Source of the DNA: Duganella sp. 1224
GTDB taxonomy: Bacteria > Pseudomonadota > Gammaproteobacteria > Burkholderiales > Burkholderiaceae_D
Length of the DNA stretch: 64,000 nucleotides
Direction: 5' to 3'
Assembly (NCBI RefSeq): GCF_013408245.1
Contig: NZ_JACBYS010000009.1
Coordinates: 124,001 to 188,000, forward strand
Shown here in pieces: positions 24,559 to 34,767 of the stretch; within the stretch, counting starts at the first letter, position 1, and each line of letters starts with the position of its first letter. The translations under genes were made by a program, and so were the position numbers. The notes below the pieces were generated by a model. That model worked only from the letters and a program-made list of their open reading frames with translations. It did not search any database and was not told the DNA's origin.

Positions 24559-27330
24559 ATGCAAAATACCCTGTTGTTAGTCGACGGCTCCAGCTATCTT
24601 TACCGCGCCTTCCACGCGTTGCCCGACCTGCGCAGCCCGGACGGCCACCCGACCGGCGCCATGCACGGCATGGTCAACATGCTGCGCCGCCTGCGCGCGG
24701 ACTACCCGGCCGCCTACATCGCCTGCGTGTTCGACGCCAAGGGCAAGACCTTCCGCGACGACCTGTACCCGGAGTACAAGGCCACGCGCGCCGCCATGCC
24801 GGACGACCTGCGCCTGCAGATCGAGCCGATCCACGAAGCGGTCAAGGCCATGGGCTGGCCGATCCTGATGGTGGATGGCGTGGAGGCGGACGATGTGATC
24901 GGCACGCTGTCGTTCGAGGCCGCCAAGGCGGGCATGAACGTGGTGGTGTCGACCGGCGACAAGGACCTGGCGCAGCTGGTCAACGACAAGGTCATGCTGA
25001 TCAACACCATGACCAACGAGAAGATGGACGAGGCCGGCGTGCTGGCCAAGTTCGGCGTGCCGCCGAACCGCATCATCGATTACCTGACGCTGATCGGCGA
25101 CACCGTCGACAACGTGCCGGGCGTACACAAGTGCGGCCCGAAAACCGCGGTGAAATGGCTGACCGCGTATGACTCGCTGGACGGCATCATCGCCAACGCC
25201 GACAAGATCACCGGCGCCGTCGGCCAGAACCTGCGCGACGCGCTGGAATGGCTGCCCAAGGGCCGCGAGCTGATCACCGTCAAGCTGGACTGCGACCTGA
25301 CCGGCCACATGGTGTCGATCACCGAATCGCTGATCGCGCGCGAAGAGGACAAGGAAGGCCTGCTGTCCTTCTTCAGCAAGTACGGCTTCAAGACGCTGCT
25401 GCGCGAACTGAGCGCAGCCGCCGGCACGCCGGGCGCGACGCCGGGCGCCACGGTCAAGGTGTCGCTGGACGCGCCGGTGGGTGGCGCGGCCTCGCTCAAC
25501 GGCGATTTGTTCGCCGAGCCGGTCATCGCCACCTACGAGACGGTCTACACCGACGAGCAGCTGGACAAGTGGATCGCCCGCATCAACGCCGCCGAGCTGA
25601 CCGCCGTCGATACGGAGACCACCTCGCTGGAGCCGATGCTGGCGCAACTGGTCGGCATTTCGCTGTCGGTGAAAGCGGGCGAGGCCTGCTACATCCCGGT
25701 CGCCCACGCTTACCAGGGCGTGCCGCAGCAGCTGGAGCGCGAGCACGTGCTGGCCAGGCTGAAGCCATGGCTGGAAGACGCCACCAAGCTCAAGGTCGGC
25801 CAGAACCTCAAGTACGACAGCCACATCCTCGCCAACCACGGCGTCTCGCTGCAGGGCATCCATCACGACACGCTGCTGGAATCGTATGTGTTCGAATCGC
25901 ACCGCTCGCACGACATGGACAGCCTGGCGCTGCGCCACCTGAACCACACCACCATTCCGTTCTCGGACGTGTGCGGCAAGGGCGCCAGCATGATCACCTT
26001 CGACCAGGTGGCCATCGACCGCGCCACCGAGTACGCGGCGGAAGACGCCGACATCACGCTGCGCCTGCACCAGAACATGATCGGCGAGGTGGAGAAGGAC
26101 GAGAAGCTGAACTTCATCTACCGCAACATCGAGCTGCCGACCGCCGTGGTGCTGCAAAAGATTGAGCGCAACGGCGTGCAGATCGACGCCGACCTGCTGG
26201 CGCAGCAATCGTCCGAACTGGGCGCGCGCATCGCCGAGCTGGAGGCCAAGGCGCATGAGCTGGCCGAGCAGCCGTTCAACCTCGGCTCGCCGAAGCAGAT
26301 TGGCGAGATCTTCTTCGAGAAGCTGAAGCTGCCGGTGGTGAAGAAAACGCCAAGCGGCGCACCGTCGACCGATGAGGAAGTATTGCAGAAGCTGGCGGAA
26401 GACTATCCGCTGCCAAAAGTGCTGCTGGAGTACCGCAGCCTGTCCAAGCTGAAATCGACCTACACCGACAAGCTGCCGAAGGGCATCAACCCGCAGACCG
26501 GCCGCGTGCACACCAACTACGCGCAGGCGGTGGCGGTGACCGGCCGCCTGGCGTCCAACGATCCGAACCTGCAGAACATTCCGATCCGCACCAAGGAAGG
26601 CCGCCGCATCCGCGAGGCGTTCGTGGCGCCGGCCGGTTCGCACATCGTGTCGGCCGACTATTCGCAGATCGAGCTGCGCATCATGGCGCACATCTCGGAA
26701 GACGCCAACATGCTGCGTGCCTTCGCCGAGGGCGTGGACATTCACCGCGCCACCGCCGCCGAGATCTTTGGCGTCGAGCCGGAGGCGGTGGAGAGCGAGC
26801 AGCGTCGCTATGCCAAGGTGATCAACTTCGGGCTGATCTACGGCATGAGCGCATTCGGCCTGGCGAGCAACCTGGGCATCGAGCGCGGCGCGGCGCAGAG
26901 CTATATCGAGCGCTATTTCGCGCGCTTCTCGGGCGTCAAGCAGTACATGGACGACACGCGCCTGCAAGCCAAGGAGCGCGGCTACGTGGAGACGGTGTTC
27001 GGCCGCCGCCTGTGGCTGCCGGAGATCAATTCGCCGAACGGCCCGCGCCGCCAGGGCGCCGAGCGCGCGGCGATCAACGCGCCGATGCAGGGCACGGCTG
27101 CCGACCTGATCAAGCTGGCCATGATCGCGGTGCAGAACTGGCTGGAGGCGGAGAAACTGGGCACGCGCATGATCATGCAGGTGCATGACGAACTGGTGCT
27201 GGAAGTGCCGGACGCGGAGCTGGAACTGATCAAGCAGAAACTGCCGGAGCTGATGGCCGGCGTGGCGAAACTGAAGGTGCCGCTGATTGCCGAAGTCGGG
27301 GTTGGCAGCAACTGGGATCAAGCACACTAA
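24559..27330 (+). CDS. polA: DNA polymerase I
   Basis: A 923-residue repair and Okazaki-fragment polymerase. The N-terminal 5'-3' exonuclease (about 1-300) has LLVDGSSYLYRAFHALP and VEADDVIGTL; the 3'-5' proofreading domain keeps the acidic motif VDTETTSLEPM; the polymerase domain has SADYSQIELRIMAHIS (motif A), RRYAKVINFGLIYGMSAFGL (O helix) and VHDELVLEVP (motif C). All three activities should be intact. The ATG at 24559 matches the family start; the frame is open upstream without support. Its promoter is not clear. Confidence 0.97.
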   Translation: MQNTLLLVDGSSYLYRAFHALPDLRSPDGHPTGAMHGMVNMLRRLRADYPAAYIACVFDAKGKTFRDDLYPEYKATRAAMPDDLRLQIEPIHEAVKAMGWPILMVDGVEADDVIGTLSFEAAKAGMNVVVSTGDKDLAQLVNDKVMLINTMTNEKMDEAGVLAKFGVPPNRIIDYLTLIGDTVDNVPGVHKCGPKTAVKWLTAYDSLDGIIANADKITGAVGQNLRDALEWLPKGRELITVKLDCDLTGHMVSITESLIAREEDKEGLLSFFSKYGFKTLLRELSAAAGTPGATPGATVKVSLDAPVGGAASLNGDLFAEPVIATYETVYTDEQLDKWIARINAAELTAVDTETTSLEPMLAQLVGISLSVKAGEACYIPVAHAYQGVPQQLEREHVLARLKPWLEDATKLKVGQNLKYDSHILANHGVSLQGIHHDTLLESYVFESHRSHDMDSLALRHLNHTTIPFSDVCGKGASMITFDQVAIDRATEYAAEDADITLRLHQNMIGEVEKDEKLNFIYRNIELPTAVVLQKIERNGVQIDADLLAQQSSELGARIAELEAKAHELAEQPFNLGSPKQIGEIFFEKLKLPVVKKTPSGAPSTDEEVLQKLAEDYPLPKVLLEYRSLSKLKSTYTDKLPKGINPQTGRVHTNYAQAVAVTGRLASNDPNLQNIPIRTKEGRRIREAFVAPAGSHIVSADYSQIELRIMAHISEDANMLRAFAEGVDIHRATAAEIFGVEPEAVESEQRRYAKVINFGLIYGMSAFGLASNLGIERGAAQSYIERYFARFSGVKQYMDDTRLQAKERGYVETVFGRRLWLPEINSPNGPRRQGAERAAINAPMQGTAADLIKLAMIAVQNWLEAEKLGTRMIMQVHDELVLEVPDAELELIKQKLPELMAGVAKLKVPLIAEVGVGSNWDQAH

Positions 27331-27342
27331 ACCCGGCAGTTC

Positions 27343-27372
27343 AGGGTCTGACCCCGTACGGGGTCAGACCCT
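27343..27372. repeat. GTAC-centred 30-bp palindrome (copy B)
   Basis: A perfect palindrome of two AGGGTCTGACCCC-type halves around GTAC, 12 nt after the polA stop and 32 nt before the next start. It has the same core as the copies at 11339, 38087 and 59815. It could also act as a bidirectional hairpin at the polA 3' end. Confidence 0.85.
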
Positions 27373-27404
27373 GGCCGTTCCGGGGTCAACTACGGAGGAT
27401 ACTG

Positions 27405-28289
27405 ATGGACGATTTGACGCGTGACGCGGAAAGTTTGCTGACCAAAACCAGCCTGTCGGACGGCGTCGACCGCCGCGGCTTCCTGAAAACCGCCCTGGGC
27501 ACCGGCTTCGCCGCCGCCACCCTGCCGGTGATGGCGCAAAACGTCATCAAGACCGATACCGCCGGCCTGACCGCCGGCACCATCCAGGTCAACGTCAACG
27601 GCCAGAACGTCCCCGTCTACCGTGCCCAGCCGGAAGGCAAGACCAACCTGCCGGTGATCCTGGTCATCTCGGAAATCTTCGGCGTGCACGAGCACATCGC
27701 CGACGTCGCCCGCCGCTTCGCCAAGCAGGGCTACCTGGCGCTGGCGCCGGACCTGTTCATCCGCCAGGGCGACCCGACCAAGGTCACCTCGATTGCCGAC
27801 CTGCAGCGCGACATCATCTCCAAGACGCCGGACGCCCAGGTCTTCACCGACCTCGACGCCGTGGTCGCCTGGGCCAAGGCCAACGGCGGCAATCCGGACA
27901 AGATCGCCATCACCGGCTTCTGCTGGGGCGGCCGCATCACCTGGCTGTATGCCGCGCACAATCCGTCGATCAAGGCCGGCGTGGCCTGGTACGGCCGCCT
28001 GATGGGGGAAACCAACGCCAACTTTCCCAGGCACCCGGTCGATGTTGCTGGCACTTTGAGCGTACCGGTGCTGGGCCTGTACGGCGCCAAGGACACCGGC
28101 ATTTCGCAGGAATCGATCACGGTGATGAAGGCGGCGCTGGCCCAGGGGCCGAACAAGTCCACGTTTGTGATCTACCCCAACTCCGGCCACGCCTTCCACG
28201 CCGACTACCGCCCCAGCTACGTCGAGGCCGACGCCAAGGACGGCTGGGGCCGCACGCTGGCCTGGTTCAAGCAGCACGGCGTGATTTGA
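27405..28289 (+). CDS. Dienelactone hydrolase family protein with Tat-type signal
   Basis: A 294-residue alpha/beta hydrolase. An N-terminal DRRGFLKTALGTGFAAATLP resembles a twin-arginine signal, preceded by 23 polar residues. The catalytic triad is seen as Cys in GFCWGG, Asp in GAKDTGIS and His in SGHAFHADYRPSY, matching carboxymethylenebutenolidase-type enzymes. The true substrate is unknown; exported DLH-fold proteins are common and often not linked to chlorocatechol breakdown. The start has a GGAGGA ribosome site. It stands alone between polA and a ZIP transporter. Confidence 0.88.
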   Translation: MDDLTRDAESLLTKTSLSDGVDRRGFLKTALGTGFAAATLPVMAQNVIKTDTAGLTAGTIQVNVNGQNVPVYRAQPEGKTNLPVILVISEIFGVHEHIADVARRFAKQGYLALAPDLFIRQGDPTKVTSIADLQRDIISKTPDAQVFTDLDAVVAWAKANGGNPDKIAITGFCWGGRITWLYAAHNPSIKAGVAWYGRLMGETNANFPRHPVDVAGTLSVPVLGLYGAKDTGISQESITVMKAALAQGPNKSTFVIYPNSGHAFHADYRPSYVEADAKDGWGRTLAWFKQHGVI

Positions 28290-28380
28290 GCGGTTTTTAA
28301 GCAAAAAAGCATGCCGGGGAGTAAAATAACGCCCCGGCCTGCGCGACAGCGCGCATGCCTTCAGTACCAGAGGCTATACC

Positions 28381-29157
28381 ATCGATCCCGTACTTATCTC
28401 CATCTTACTGGCAACCACGCTGGCTGGCGTCGTGAGCATCACGGCGGCGGCGGTGTTCTCGTTTACCTTGCTGTCCAAGGTGGTCGAGCGCATGGTCAGC
28501 CTGTCGGTCGGCATCATGCTGTCGACCTCGCTGCTGCATGCGCTGCCGGAAGCGTTTGAATCGCAGGCCAGCGCGCGCAGCCTGTTCGCCACGCTGCTGG
28601 GCGGCCTGCTGGCGTTCTTCTTGCTGGAGAAACTGGCGATCCTGCGCCATTCGCACCATCACGAGCACGATGGCCACCATCACCATCATGGCCACGACAA
28701 GCACGAGGCCGGCAAGGCGGGGTGGATGATCCTGGTCGGTGACGGCATGCACAATTTCACCGACGGCATCCTGATCGCGGCGGCTTTCCTGGCCAATCCC
28801 GAACTGGGGCTGGTGACCGGCCTGGCCATCATCGCCCACGAGATTCCGCAGGAAATCGGGGATTTTATCGTGCTGTTGAATGCAGGTTTCTCGCGCACGC
28901 GCGCCTATGTCTACAACCTGCTGTGCAGCCTGCTGGCGATTGCCGGCGGCCTGCTGGGCTACTACACGCTGGACCGCGCGGCCAGCCTGATTCCGTATGT
29001 GCTGGTGTTCGCTTCATCCGGCTTCATCTACATCGCCGTCAGCGACCTGATGCCGCAGATGCAGCGTCGCGCAACCTTGCGGGAATCGGTCCCGCAAGTG
29101 TTGCTGATTGCGGCGGGTGTCGCCATTGTCGTGTTCCTGGTCGGCACCCACCACTAG
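28381..29157 (+). CDS. ZIP family divalent metal transporter, apparently starting at AUC
   Basis: An inner-membrane transporter of zinc or related metals with eight expected TM helices. The cytoplasmic loop is histidine-rich (HHHEHDGHHHHHGHDKH), and the metal-site helices carry DGMHNFTDG and HEIPQEIGDF. The first AUG/GUG/UUG in frame is GTG at 28432, but that start would cut off half of TM1 and has no ribosome site. Translation back to 28381 gives DPVLISILLATTLAGVVSI, a full TM1, and an AGAGG ribosome site ends 7 nt before ATC at 28381. I therefore place the start at ATC (near-cognate); the GTG start remains the standard alternative. Confidence 0.8.
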   Translation: MDPVLISILLATTLAGVVSITAAAVFSFTLLSKVVERMVSLSVGIMLSTSLLHALPEAFESQASARSLFATLLGGLLAFFLLEKLAILRHSHHHEHDGHHHHHGHDKHEAGKAGWMILVGDGMHNFTDGILIAAAFLANPELGLVTGLAIIAHEIPQEIGDFIVLLNAGFSRTRAYVYNLLCSLLAIAGGLLGYYTLDRAASLIPYVLVFASSGFIYIAVSDLMPQMQRRATLRESVPQVLLIAAGVAIVVFLVGTHH

Positions 29158-29163
29158 GCAGGC

Positions 29164-30768
<1,605 letters not shown>

Positions 30769-30790
30769 TTTCTGTTCTCCGTGTAGTCAA

Positions 30791-31108
30791 TCAGGCGGCT
30801 TTGAGGGTGGACTGGGCGCTTTCGATAATGCCGAGGATGTCTTCCTCGCGCATCACCAGCACTTCCTGCCCGTCCAGCTTGACGGTCTGGCCGGCGTATT
30901 TGCCGAACAGGACGGAGTCGCCGACGTTCACCGCCAGCGGGCGCAGGCTGCCATCCTGCAGCGCGCGGCCGTGGCCGACCGCCAGCACCTCGCCCTGCTC
31001 GGGCTTTTCGGCGGCGGAATCGGGGATGACAATACCGGAGGCGGTTTGGCGTTGTTGCTCAATTCGCTTAACAATAACCCGGTCGTAAAGGGGACGAATC
31101 TTGATCAT
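30791..31108 (-). CDS. groES: Co-chaperonin GroES (10 kDa)
   Basis: A 105-residue lid protein for GroEL. It shows IRPLYDRVIVKRIEQQRQTA, the mobile loop TASGIVIPDSAAEKPEQGEV and the roof/core segment GDSVLFGKYAGQTVKLDGQE. The ATG at 31108 was chosen because the family starts there and a GGAGA ribosome site precedes it; four codons further upstream are in frame. The C-terminal tail (ESAQSTLKAA) is somewhat longer than usual. It is first in the groES-groEL operon. Confidence 0.95.
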   Translation of the reverse strand: MIKIRPLYDRVIVKRIEQQRQTASGIVIPDSAAEKPEQGEVLAVGHGRALQDGSLRPLAVNVGDSVLFGKYAGQTVKLDGQEVLVMREEDILGIIESAQSTLKAA

Positions 31109-31181
31109 TTCTATCTCCAATGGTTACAGATCATTCCAAAGTGAACCGGCCCTGCGAGCAGGACCTGACTTCAGCGAGGCC

Positions 31182-31210
31182 AAAATAAGTGCCGGTTTTT
31201 TTGTTTTCAA
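31182..31210 (-). promoter_or_regulatory. Promoter of groES-groEL
   Basis: On the minus strand TTGAAA (31210-31205) and TATTTT (31187-31182) are 17 nt apart. The -35 region reads CTTGAAAA, also a match to the heat-shock sigma-32 -35 motif CTTGAA, but no clear CCCCAT -10 follows. No CIRCE (HrcA) repeat is seen. Confidence 0.5.
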
Positions 31211-31245
31211 GGCGCTGTTTAACGCTGAATGTGTAACAAAATGTA

Positions 31246-31875
31246 TCAACGCACCAGCACCCGGTCGATGCGGCCCAGCTGGTAGACGGTGCGCGCTTGC
31301 GCGCCGTCCGGCGCCGGGCGCACCGGGCACTCCGACGGGCGGCCGCCGTCGCTGTCCAGGCTGTCGTCGCCCGGACCCACGCCGGCCCACAGGCCGCCCT
31401 TCACCGGCTGGAACAGCCAGCGCGCATAGCCGCGTTGCGCCGCCTGCCGCATTAGCTGCTCGCGCACTTCTTCGTCAGCGCCGAGTACAGGCAGGTCCGG
31501 GTGGCCGGCAGGGTTGTCGCCGAAGGCCAGACGGCAGTCGTAGGCCTCGCTGACCGGCGCGCCGGCGCTATTGCAGGCACGCCGTTGCAGGCGCTCCACC
31601 TCCCATGCGCCCAGGCGCCAGGCGGCATCCAGCAGTTCTTCTTCAGCGGCGCGGCTGCTGGTCCACGGGCCGTCGAACTGCAGCGCGGAACTGGGCACGG
31701 CGCGCGCCGGCAGCGCCACGCCGGGCAGTTGCAGCGGCGTGGCGCGGTGGAAGCCATGCCAATGCAGGAACAACAGGGTGGGGGTGTCGGCCTGGTTGAC
31801 GCGGGTGGCGCTGACGGCGTACAGCGGCAGGCCGACCGCGTCCATGTGGGCCGAGACGATATCGAAAATGTGCAT
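31246..31875 (-). CDS. Conserved hypothetical protein, 209 residues
   Basis: I do not recognise a family. The protein starts MHIFDIVSAHMDAVGLPLYAV, has no signal or membrane helix, and has a Trp-rich middle and C-terminal part (WTSSRAAEEELLDAAWRLGAWEVERLQRRAC; YARWLFQPVKGGLWAGVGPGDDSLDSDGG). The ATG at 31875 follows an AGGAG ribosome site at 9 nt. It stops about 140 nt before the groES start codon, in the groE promoter region, and reads toward it. It is divergent from the M13 peptidase gene. Codon use is like its neighbours. Confidence 0.65.
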   Translation of the reverse strand: MHIFDIVSAHMDAVGLPLYAVSATRVNQADTPTLLFLHWHGFHRATPLQLPGVALPARAVPSSALQFDGPWTSSRAAEEELLDAAWRLGAWEVERLQRRACNSAGAPVSEAYDCRLAFGDNPAGHPDLPVLGADEEVREQLMRQAAQRGYARWLFQPVKGGLWAGVGPGDDSLDSDGGRPSECPVRPAPDGAQARTVYQLGRIDRVLVR

Positions 31876-32003
31876 GAGAAAATTCTCCTGATCATTCGCG
31901 TTGGGGAAAACAGAGGGCCGCCGCATCGCCCGGCGGCTGGAAAATTGTAAATCAACGTTTCAACAAGTGCAGCATCCGTACCACAATGTGCTGCCTTGCA
32001 GCA

Positions 32004-32031
32004 TTACCTATGTGTAATGGACCGTTATAAT
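32004..32031 (+). promoter_or_regulatory. Promoter of the M13 peptidase gene
   Basis: TTACCT at 32004-32009 and a perfect TATAAT at 32026-32031 with a 16-nt spacer, giving a leader of about 57 nt before the GTG start. Confidence 0.5.
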
Positions 32032-32094
32032 CGTCCGCTGCATGGCCGCAAGGTCCATGCGCCAGGACTCTCACCACCATTAAAGGACTCCCTC

Positions 32095-34131
32095 GTGAAC
32101 CGTACGCTTGTCAGCGCCGCCTGCTGCGCCTTGCTCTTCCTCTCGTCACCATCGCACGCCCAGCAAACTGCGCCGCTGGTGTCGGGCATCGACCTGAAAA
32201 CGCTGGACCCGGCGGTGCGTCCGCAAGACGACTTCTACGGCTACGTCAACGGCATCTGGACGCGCAACACCGAAATCCCGGCCGACAAGTCGACCTGGGG
32301 CACCTACATCGAACTGCGCGAAACCGCGCAAGGCCAGCTGCGCGCGGTGATCGACAACGCCGTCAAAAATCCGGGCAAGGTGGGCAGCGAGACGCATAAG
32401 ATTTCCGACCTGTACACCAGCTTCATGAACGACAAGGCGCGCGACGCCGCCGGCTTCAAGCCGCTGCACGCCGATCTGGCGCATGTGGCCGCCGTCAAGG
32501 ACAAGAAAGAACTGCCGGCGCTGCTGGCCTATCTACAGCGCAACAGCATCCAGACGCCGTTCTCGGCCGGCGTATCGGTCGACGCGCAGGACCCGGATCA
32601 GTACACCCTCAACGTCGGCCAGTCCGGCCTGGGTCTGCCGGACCGCGACTACTACCTGAAGGACGACGACGCCAAGCTCAAAGGCGTGCGCGACAAATAC
32701 GTCAAGCACATCGAAACGCTGCTGGCCAAGAGCGGCGACAAGGATGCCGCCACCCACGCGGCGCAAGTGCTGGACATTGAAACCCGCCTGGCCAAAGCGC
32801 AATGGACCCGCGTGCAGATGCGCGACCCGGTCAAGTCGTACAACCGCGTCGCTTTCGACCAGTTCGGCGCGCTGGCGCCGGCCTTCGACTGGAAGGCCTA
32901 CTTCACGGCCGCCGGCCTGGCGCCGAAAGCCTCGTCGGCGGTGGTGCGCCAGCCGAGCTACCTGACCGGTTTCGCCGAGACCGTGGCCGAGGTGCCGCTG
33001 GAAGCGTGGAAGAGCTACTTCAACTGGCGCATCATCGAAAGCTATGCGTCCTACCTGGACAGCTACACCGTCAAGGAACGCTTCGCGTTTGAAGGCACGG
33101 TGCTGCGCGGCGTACCGCAAAGCGAACCGCAATGGCAGCTGGCGCTGCGCTTCACCGACGGCGCGCTGAGCGACGCCGTCGGCAAGCTGTACGTGCAAAC
33201 CTATCTGCCGCCGGAAACCAAGCCGCGCGTGATGGCCATGTTCAACAACTTCGTCGCCTCGTTCAAGGAAGGCATCGACAAGCTGGACTGGATGGGGCCG
33301 GAGACCAAGAAAGAAGCGCAAGCCAAGCTGGCCGCGCTGCGTCCCAACATCGCCTACCCGGACAAATGGCGCGACTACAGCGCGCTGAAGACCCAGCCGA
33401 ACGACCTGATCGCCAACGTCCGCGCCTCGCGTGCGTGGGCGCGCCAACGCAATATGGAAAAACTGGGCAAGCCGGTCGACCGCGAAGAATGGTCGATGAC
33501 GCCGCAGACCGTCAACGCCAGCTACAACCCGCTGCTGAACGCGATCACGATTCCGGCCGCGATTCTGCAGCCGCCGTTCTTCAACGTGAAAGCGGAAGAC
33601 GCGGTCAACTACGGCCTGCTGGGCATCACCTTCGGCCACGAGATCAGCCACGCGTTCGACGACTCCGGCAGCCAGTACGACGCCAAGGGCCGCCTGCGCA
33701 ACTGGTGGACCGCCGAAGACCGCGCCGCCTTCAAGGCGCGCGCGGCCGGCCTGGTCAAGCAATACGGCTCGTACAGCCCGGTGCCCGGCTACTACATCAA
33801 CGGCGAGCTGACGCTGGGTGAAAACATCGGCGACAACTCCGGCCTGTCGCTGACCTTGAAGGCTTACCAGCGTTCGCTGGGTGGCAAGCCATCGCCGGTG
33901 ATCGACGGTCTGACGGGCGAGCAGCGCCTGTACATCGGCTTCGCGCAGAAATGGCGCGCCAAGCTGCGTCCGGAAGCGGCCATCGCCCAGATCAAGAGCG
34001 ACCCGCACTCGCCGGGCGAATTCCGCGCCAAGGGCACGGTGATGAACCAGCCCGGCTTCTACGAAGCCTTCGGCATCAAGCCAGGCGACCCGATGTACCT
34101 GCCGCCGGAGCAGCGCGTCATCATGTGGTAA
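32095..34131 (+). CDS. M13 family metallopeptidase (neprilysin/PepO-like), exported
   Basis: A 678-residue zinc endopeptidase. The GTG start at 32095, with ribosome site AAAGGA, opens a clear signal peptide (TLVSAACCALLFLSSPSHA followed by QQ), so it acts in the periplasm or outside. The zinc site is HEISH within GITFGHEISHAFDDSG, with the third ligand Glu in LGENIGDNSG. The N-terminal M13 domain (PQDDFYGYVNGIW) and the substrate segment ITIPAAILQPPFF are present, and length matches the family. An upstream in-frame ATG at 31996 would place the signal inside the protein and is not used. Confidence 0.93.
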   Translation: MNRTLVSAACCALLFLSSPSHAQQTAPLVSGIDLKTLDPAVRPQDDFYGYVNGIWTRNTEIPADKSTWGTYIELRETAQGQLRAVIDNAVKNPGKVGSETHKISDLYTSFMNDKARDAAGFKPLHADLAHVAAVKDKKELPALLAYLQRNSIQTPFSAGVSVDAQDPDQYTLNVGQSGLGLPDRDYYLKDDDAKLKGVRDKYVKHIETLLAKSGDKDAATHAAQVLDIETRLAKAQWTRVQMRDPVKSYNRVAFDQFGALAPAFDWKAYFTAAGLAPKASSAVVRQPSYLTGFAETVAEVPLEAWKSYFNWRIIESYASYLDSYTVKERFAFEGTVLRGVPQSEPQWQLALRFTDGALSDAVGKLYVQTYLPPETKPRVMAMFNNFVASFKEGIDKLDWMGPETKKEAQAKLAALRPNIAYPDKWRDYSALKTQPNDLIANVRASRAWARQRNMEKLGKPVDREEWSMTPQTVNASYNPLLNAITIPAAILQPPFFNVKAEDAVNYGLLGITFGHEISHAFDDSGSQYDAKGRLRNWWTAEDRAAFKARAAGLVKQYGSYSPVPGYYINGELTLGENIGDNSGLSLTLKAYQRSLGGKPSPVIDGLTGEQRLYIGFAQKWRAKLRPEAAIAQIKSDPHSPGEFRAKGTVMNQPGFYEAFGIKPGDPMYLPPEQRVIMW

Positions 34132-34141
34132 GAACAGCAAA

Positions 34142-34175
34142 GCGGGTTCAGGGGCTGTTGTTCAACTGAACCCGC
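34142..34175 (+). terminator. Hairpin after the M13 peptidase gene
   Basis: A perfect 10-bp stem, GCGGGTTCAG (34142-34151) with CTGAACCCGC (34166-34175), starts 10 nt after the stop. There is no T-run after it, so termination efficiency is uncertain. Confidence 0.4.
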
Positions 34176-34206
34176 AGTAACCGCACCACATGCACTGCGA
34201 CACATA

Positions 34207-34236
34207 GGGGTCGTACCCCGCACGGGGTACGACCCC
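34207..34236. repeat. Degenerate GTAC-type palindrome (copy C)
   Basis: GGGGTCGTACCCC and GGGGTACGACCCC halves flank a central GCAC: a near-perfect 30-bp palindrome. It differs from the other copies in the arm (GTCGTAC rather than GTCTGAC) and in the centre. It lies between the M13 peptidase and a small gene on the other strand. Confidence 0.7.
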
Positions 34237-34306
34237 GAACTTTTTGGGGTTGAAAAGACCTACTGACACGCGATGGCGCCGCCCCTGCCACCACGGCCAA
34301 AGCAAA

Positions 34307-34621
34307 TCAAACGAACACATTAATCACGTTGCCTACGCCAGAAAATTGGAACGGCGGCGACGTTGGCGCGGAGGCGTCCGTCGGCTTGGCCGCTGCCTGT
34401 TCCGCCTGCGCGATGCTTTGCTTCACCTCGCTGATGCGCGCGGAAATTGCCTGGATGTCCGCCTTGCCTTGCGGGGTCTTGGCCGATGCGCAGTTGACGC
34501 AGTCCGAAAGCTGCTGTTGATATCGCTGCAATTGTGCTTGCAAACTGGTTGCGGACGGCCCGCCTCCCCCGTAGGCGGTGGCGGGCGTCGGGGATGCTCC
34601 GATGGCGATGGTGGAGGGCAT
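34307..34621 (-). CDS. Small coiled-coil protein of unknown function
   Basis: A 104-residue protein I do not recognise, only loosely similar in style to FlxA-like proteins. It starts MPSTIAIGASPTPATAYGGG, then has a Gln-rich helix (SLQAQLQRYQQQL), a CxxC pair in DCVNCAS, a second helix (ADIQAISARISEVKQSIAQAEQ) and a Pro/Thr-rich tail ending VGNVINVFV. There is no signal peptide. The ATG at 34621 is preferred over upstream starts because the earlier region is a poor coding sequence. It is divergent from another small gene at 34768. Confidence 0.6.
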   Translation of the reverse strand: MPSTIAIGASPTPATAYGGGGPSATSLQAQLQRYQQQLSDCVNCASAKTPQGKADIQAISARISEVKQSIAQAEQAAAKPTDASAPTSPPFQFSGVGNVINVFV

Positions 34622-34767
34622 GATTGTGCAGTGGTCCGTTTTTTTTCTGAATTCGTATTCGACGCACCAGCGGTTACAGCCCGCCCAACATTTTTTTCCG
34701 GCGGCGCTACATTTCCATTTCCCCCGGCTTCGCACTTGTTCTACTAGCAACCTACAGGAGAACCAGT

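Noticed and set aside
24577..27327. 916-codon open frame opposite polA
   Set aside because: Antisense shadow of a well-supported polA gene; composition biased to His, Arg, Gln and Val, no domain.
27376..27392. GGGGTCAAC near repeat B as another hairpin end
   Set aside because: No matching inverted arm within 120 bases; only a chance partial match to the family end.
28355..28435. 26-codon ORF ending in GTGA at the ZIP GTG
   Set aside because: Could suggest coupled translation of the GTG start, but its peptide is unremarkable and the other frame encodes a good transmembrane helix, so the AUC start explains the region better.
31109..31245. CIRCE operator search upstream of groES
   Set aside because: No TTAGCACTC-N9-GAGTGCTAA repeat or close variant is present, so HrcA control is not supported.
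34268..34621. Extended start (to 34750) for the small coiled-coil protein
   Set aside because: The extra 43 residues are Cys/Lys/Trp-rich, unlike the rest, and would cover the divergent promoter region; the ATG at 34621 is more reasonable.
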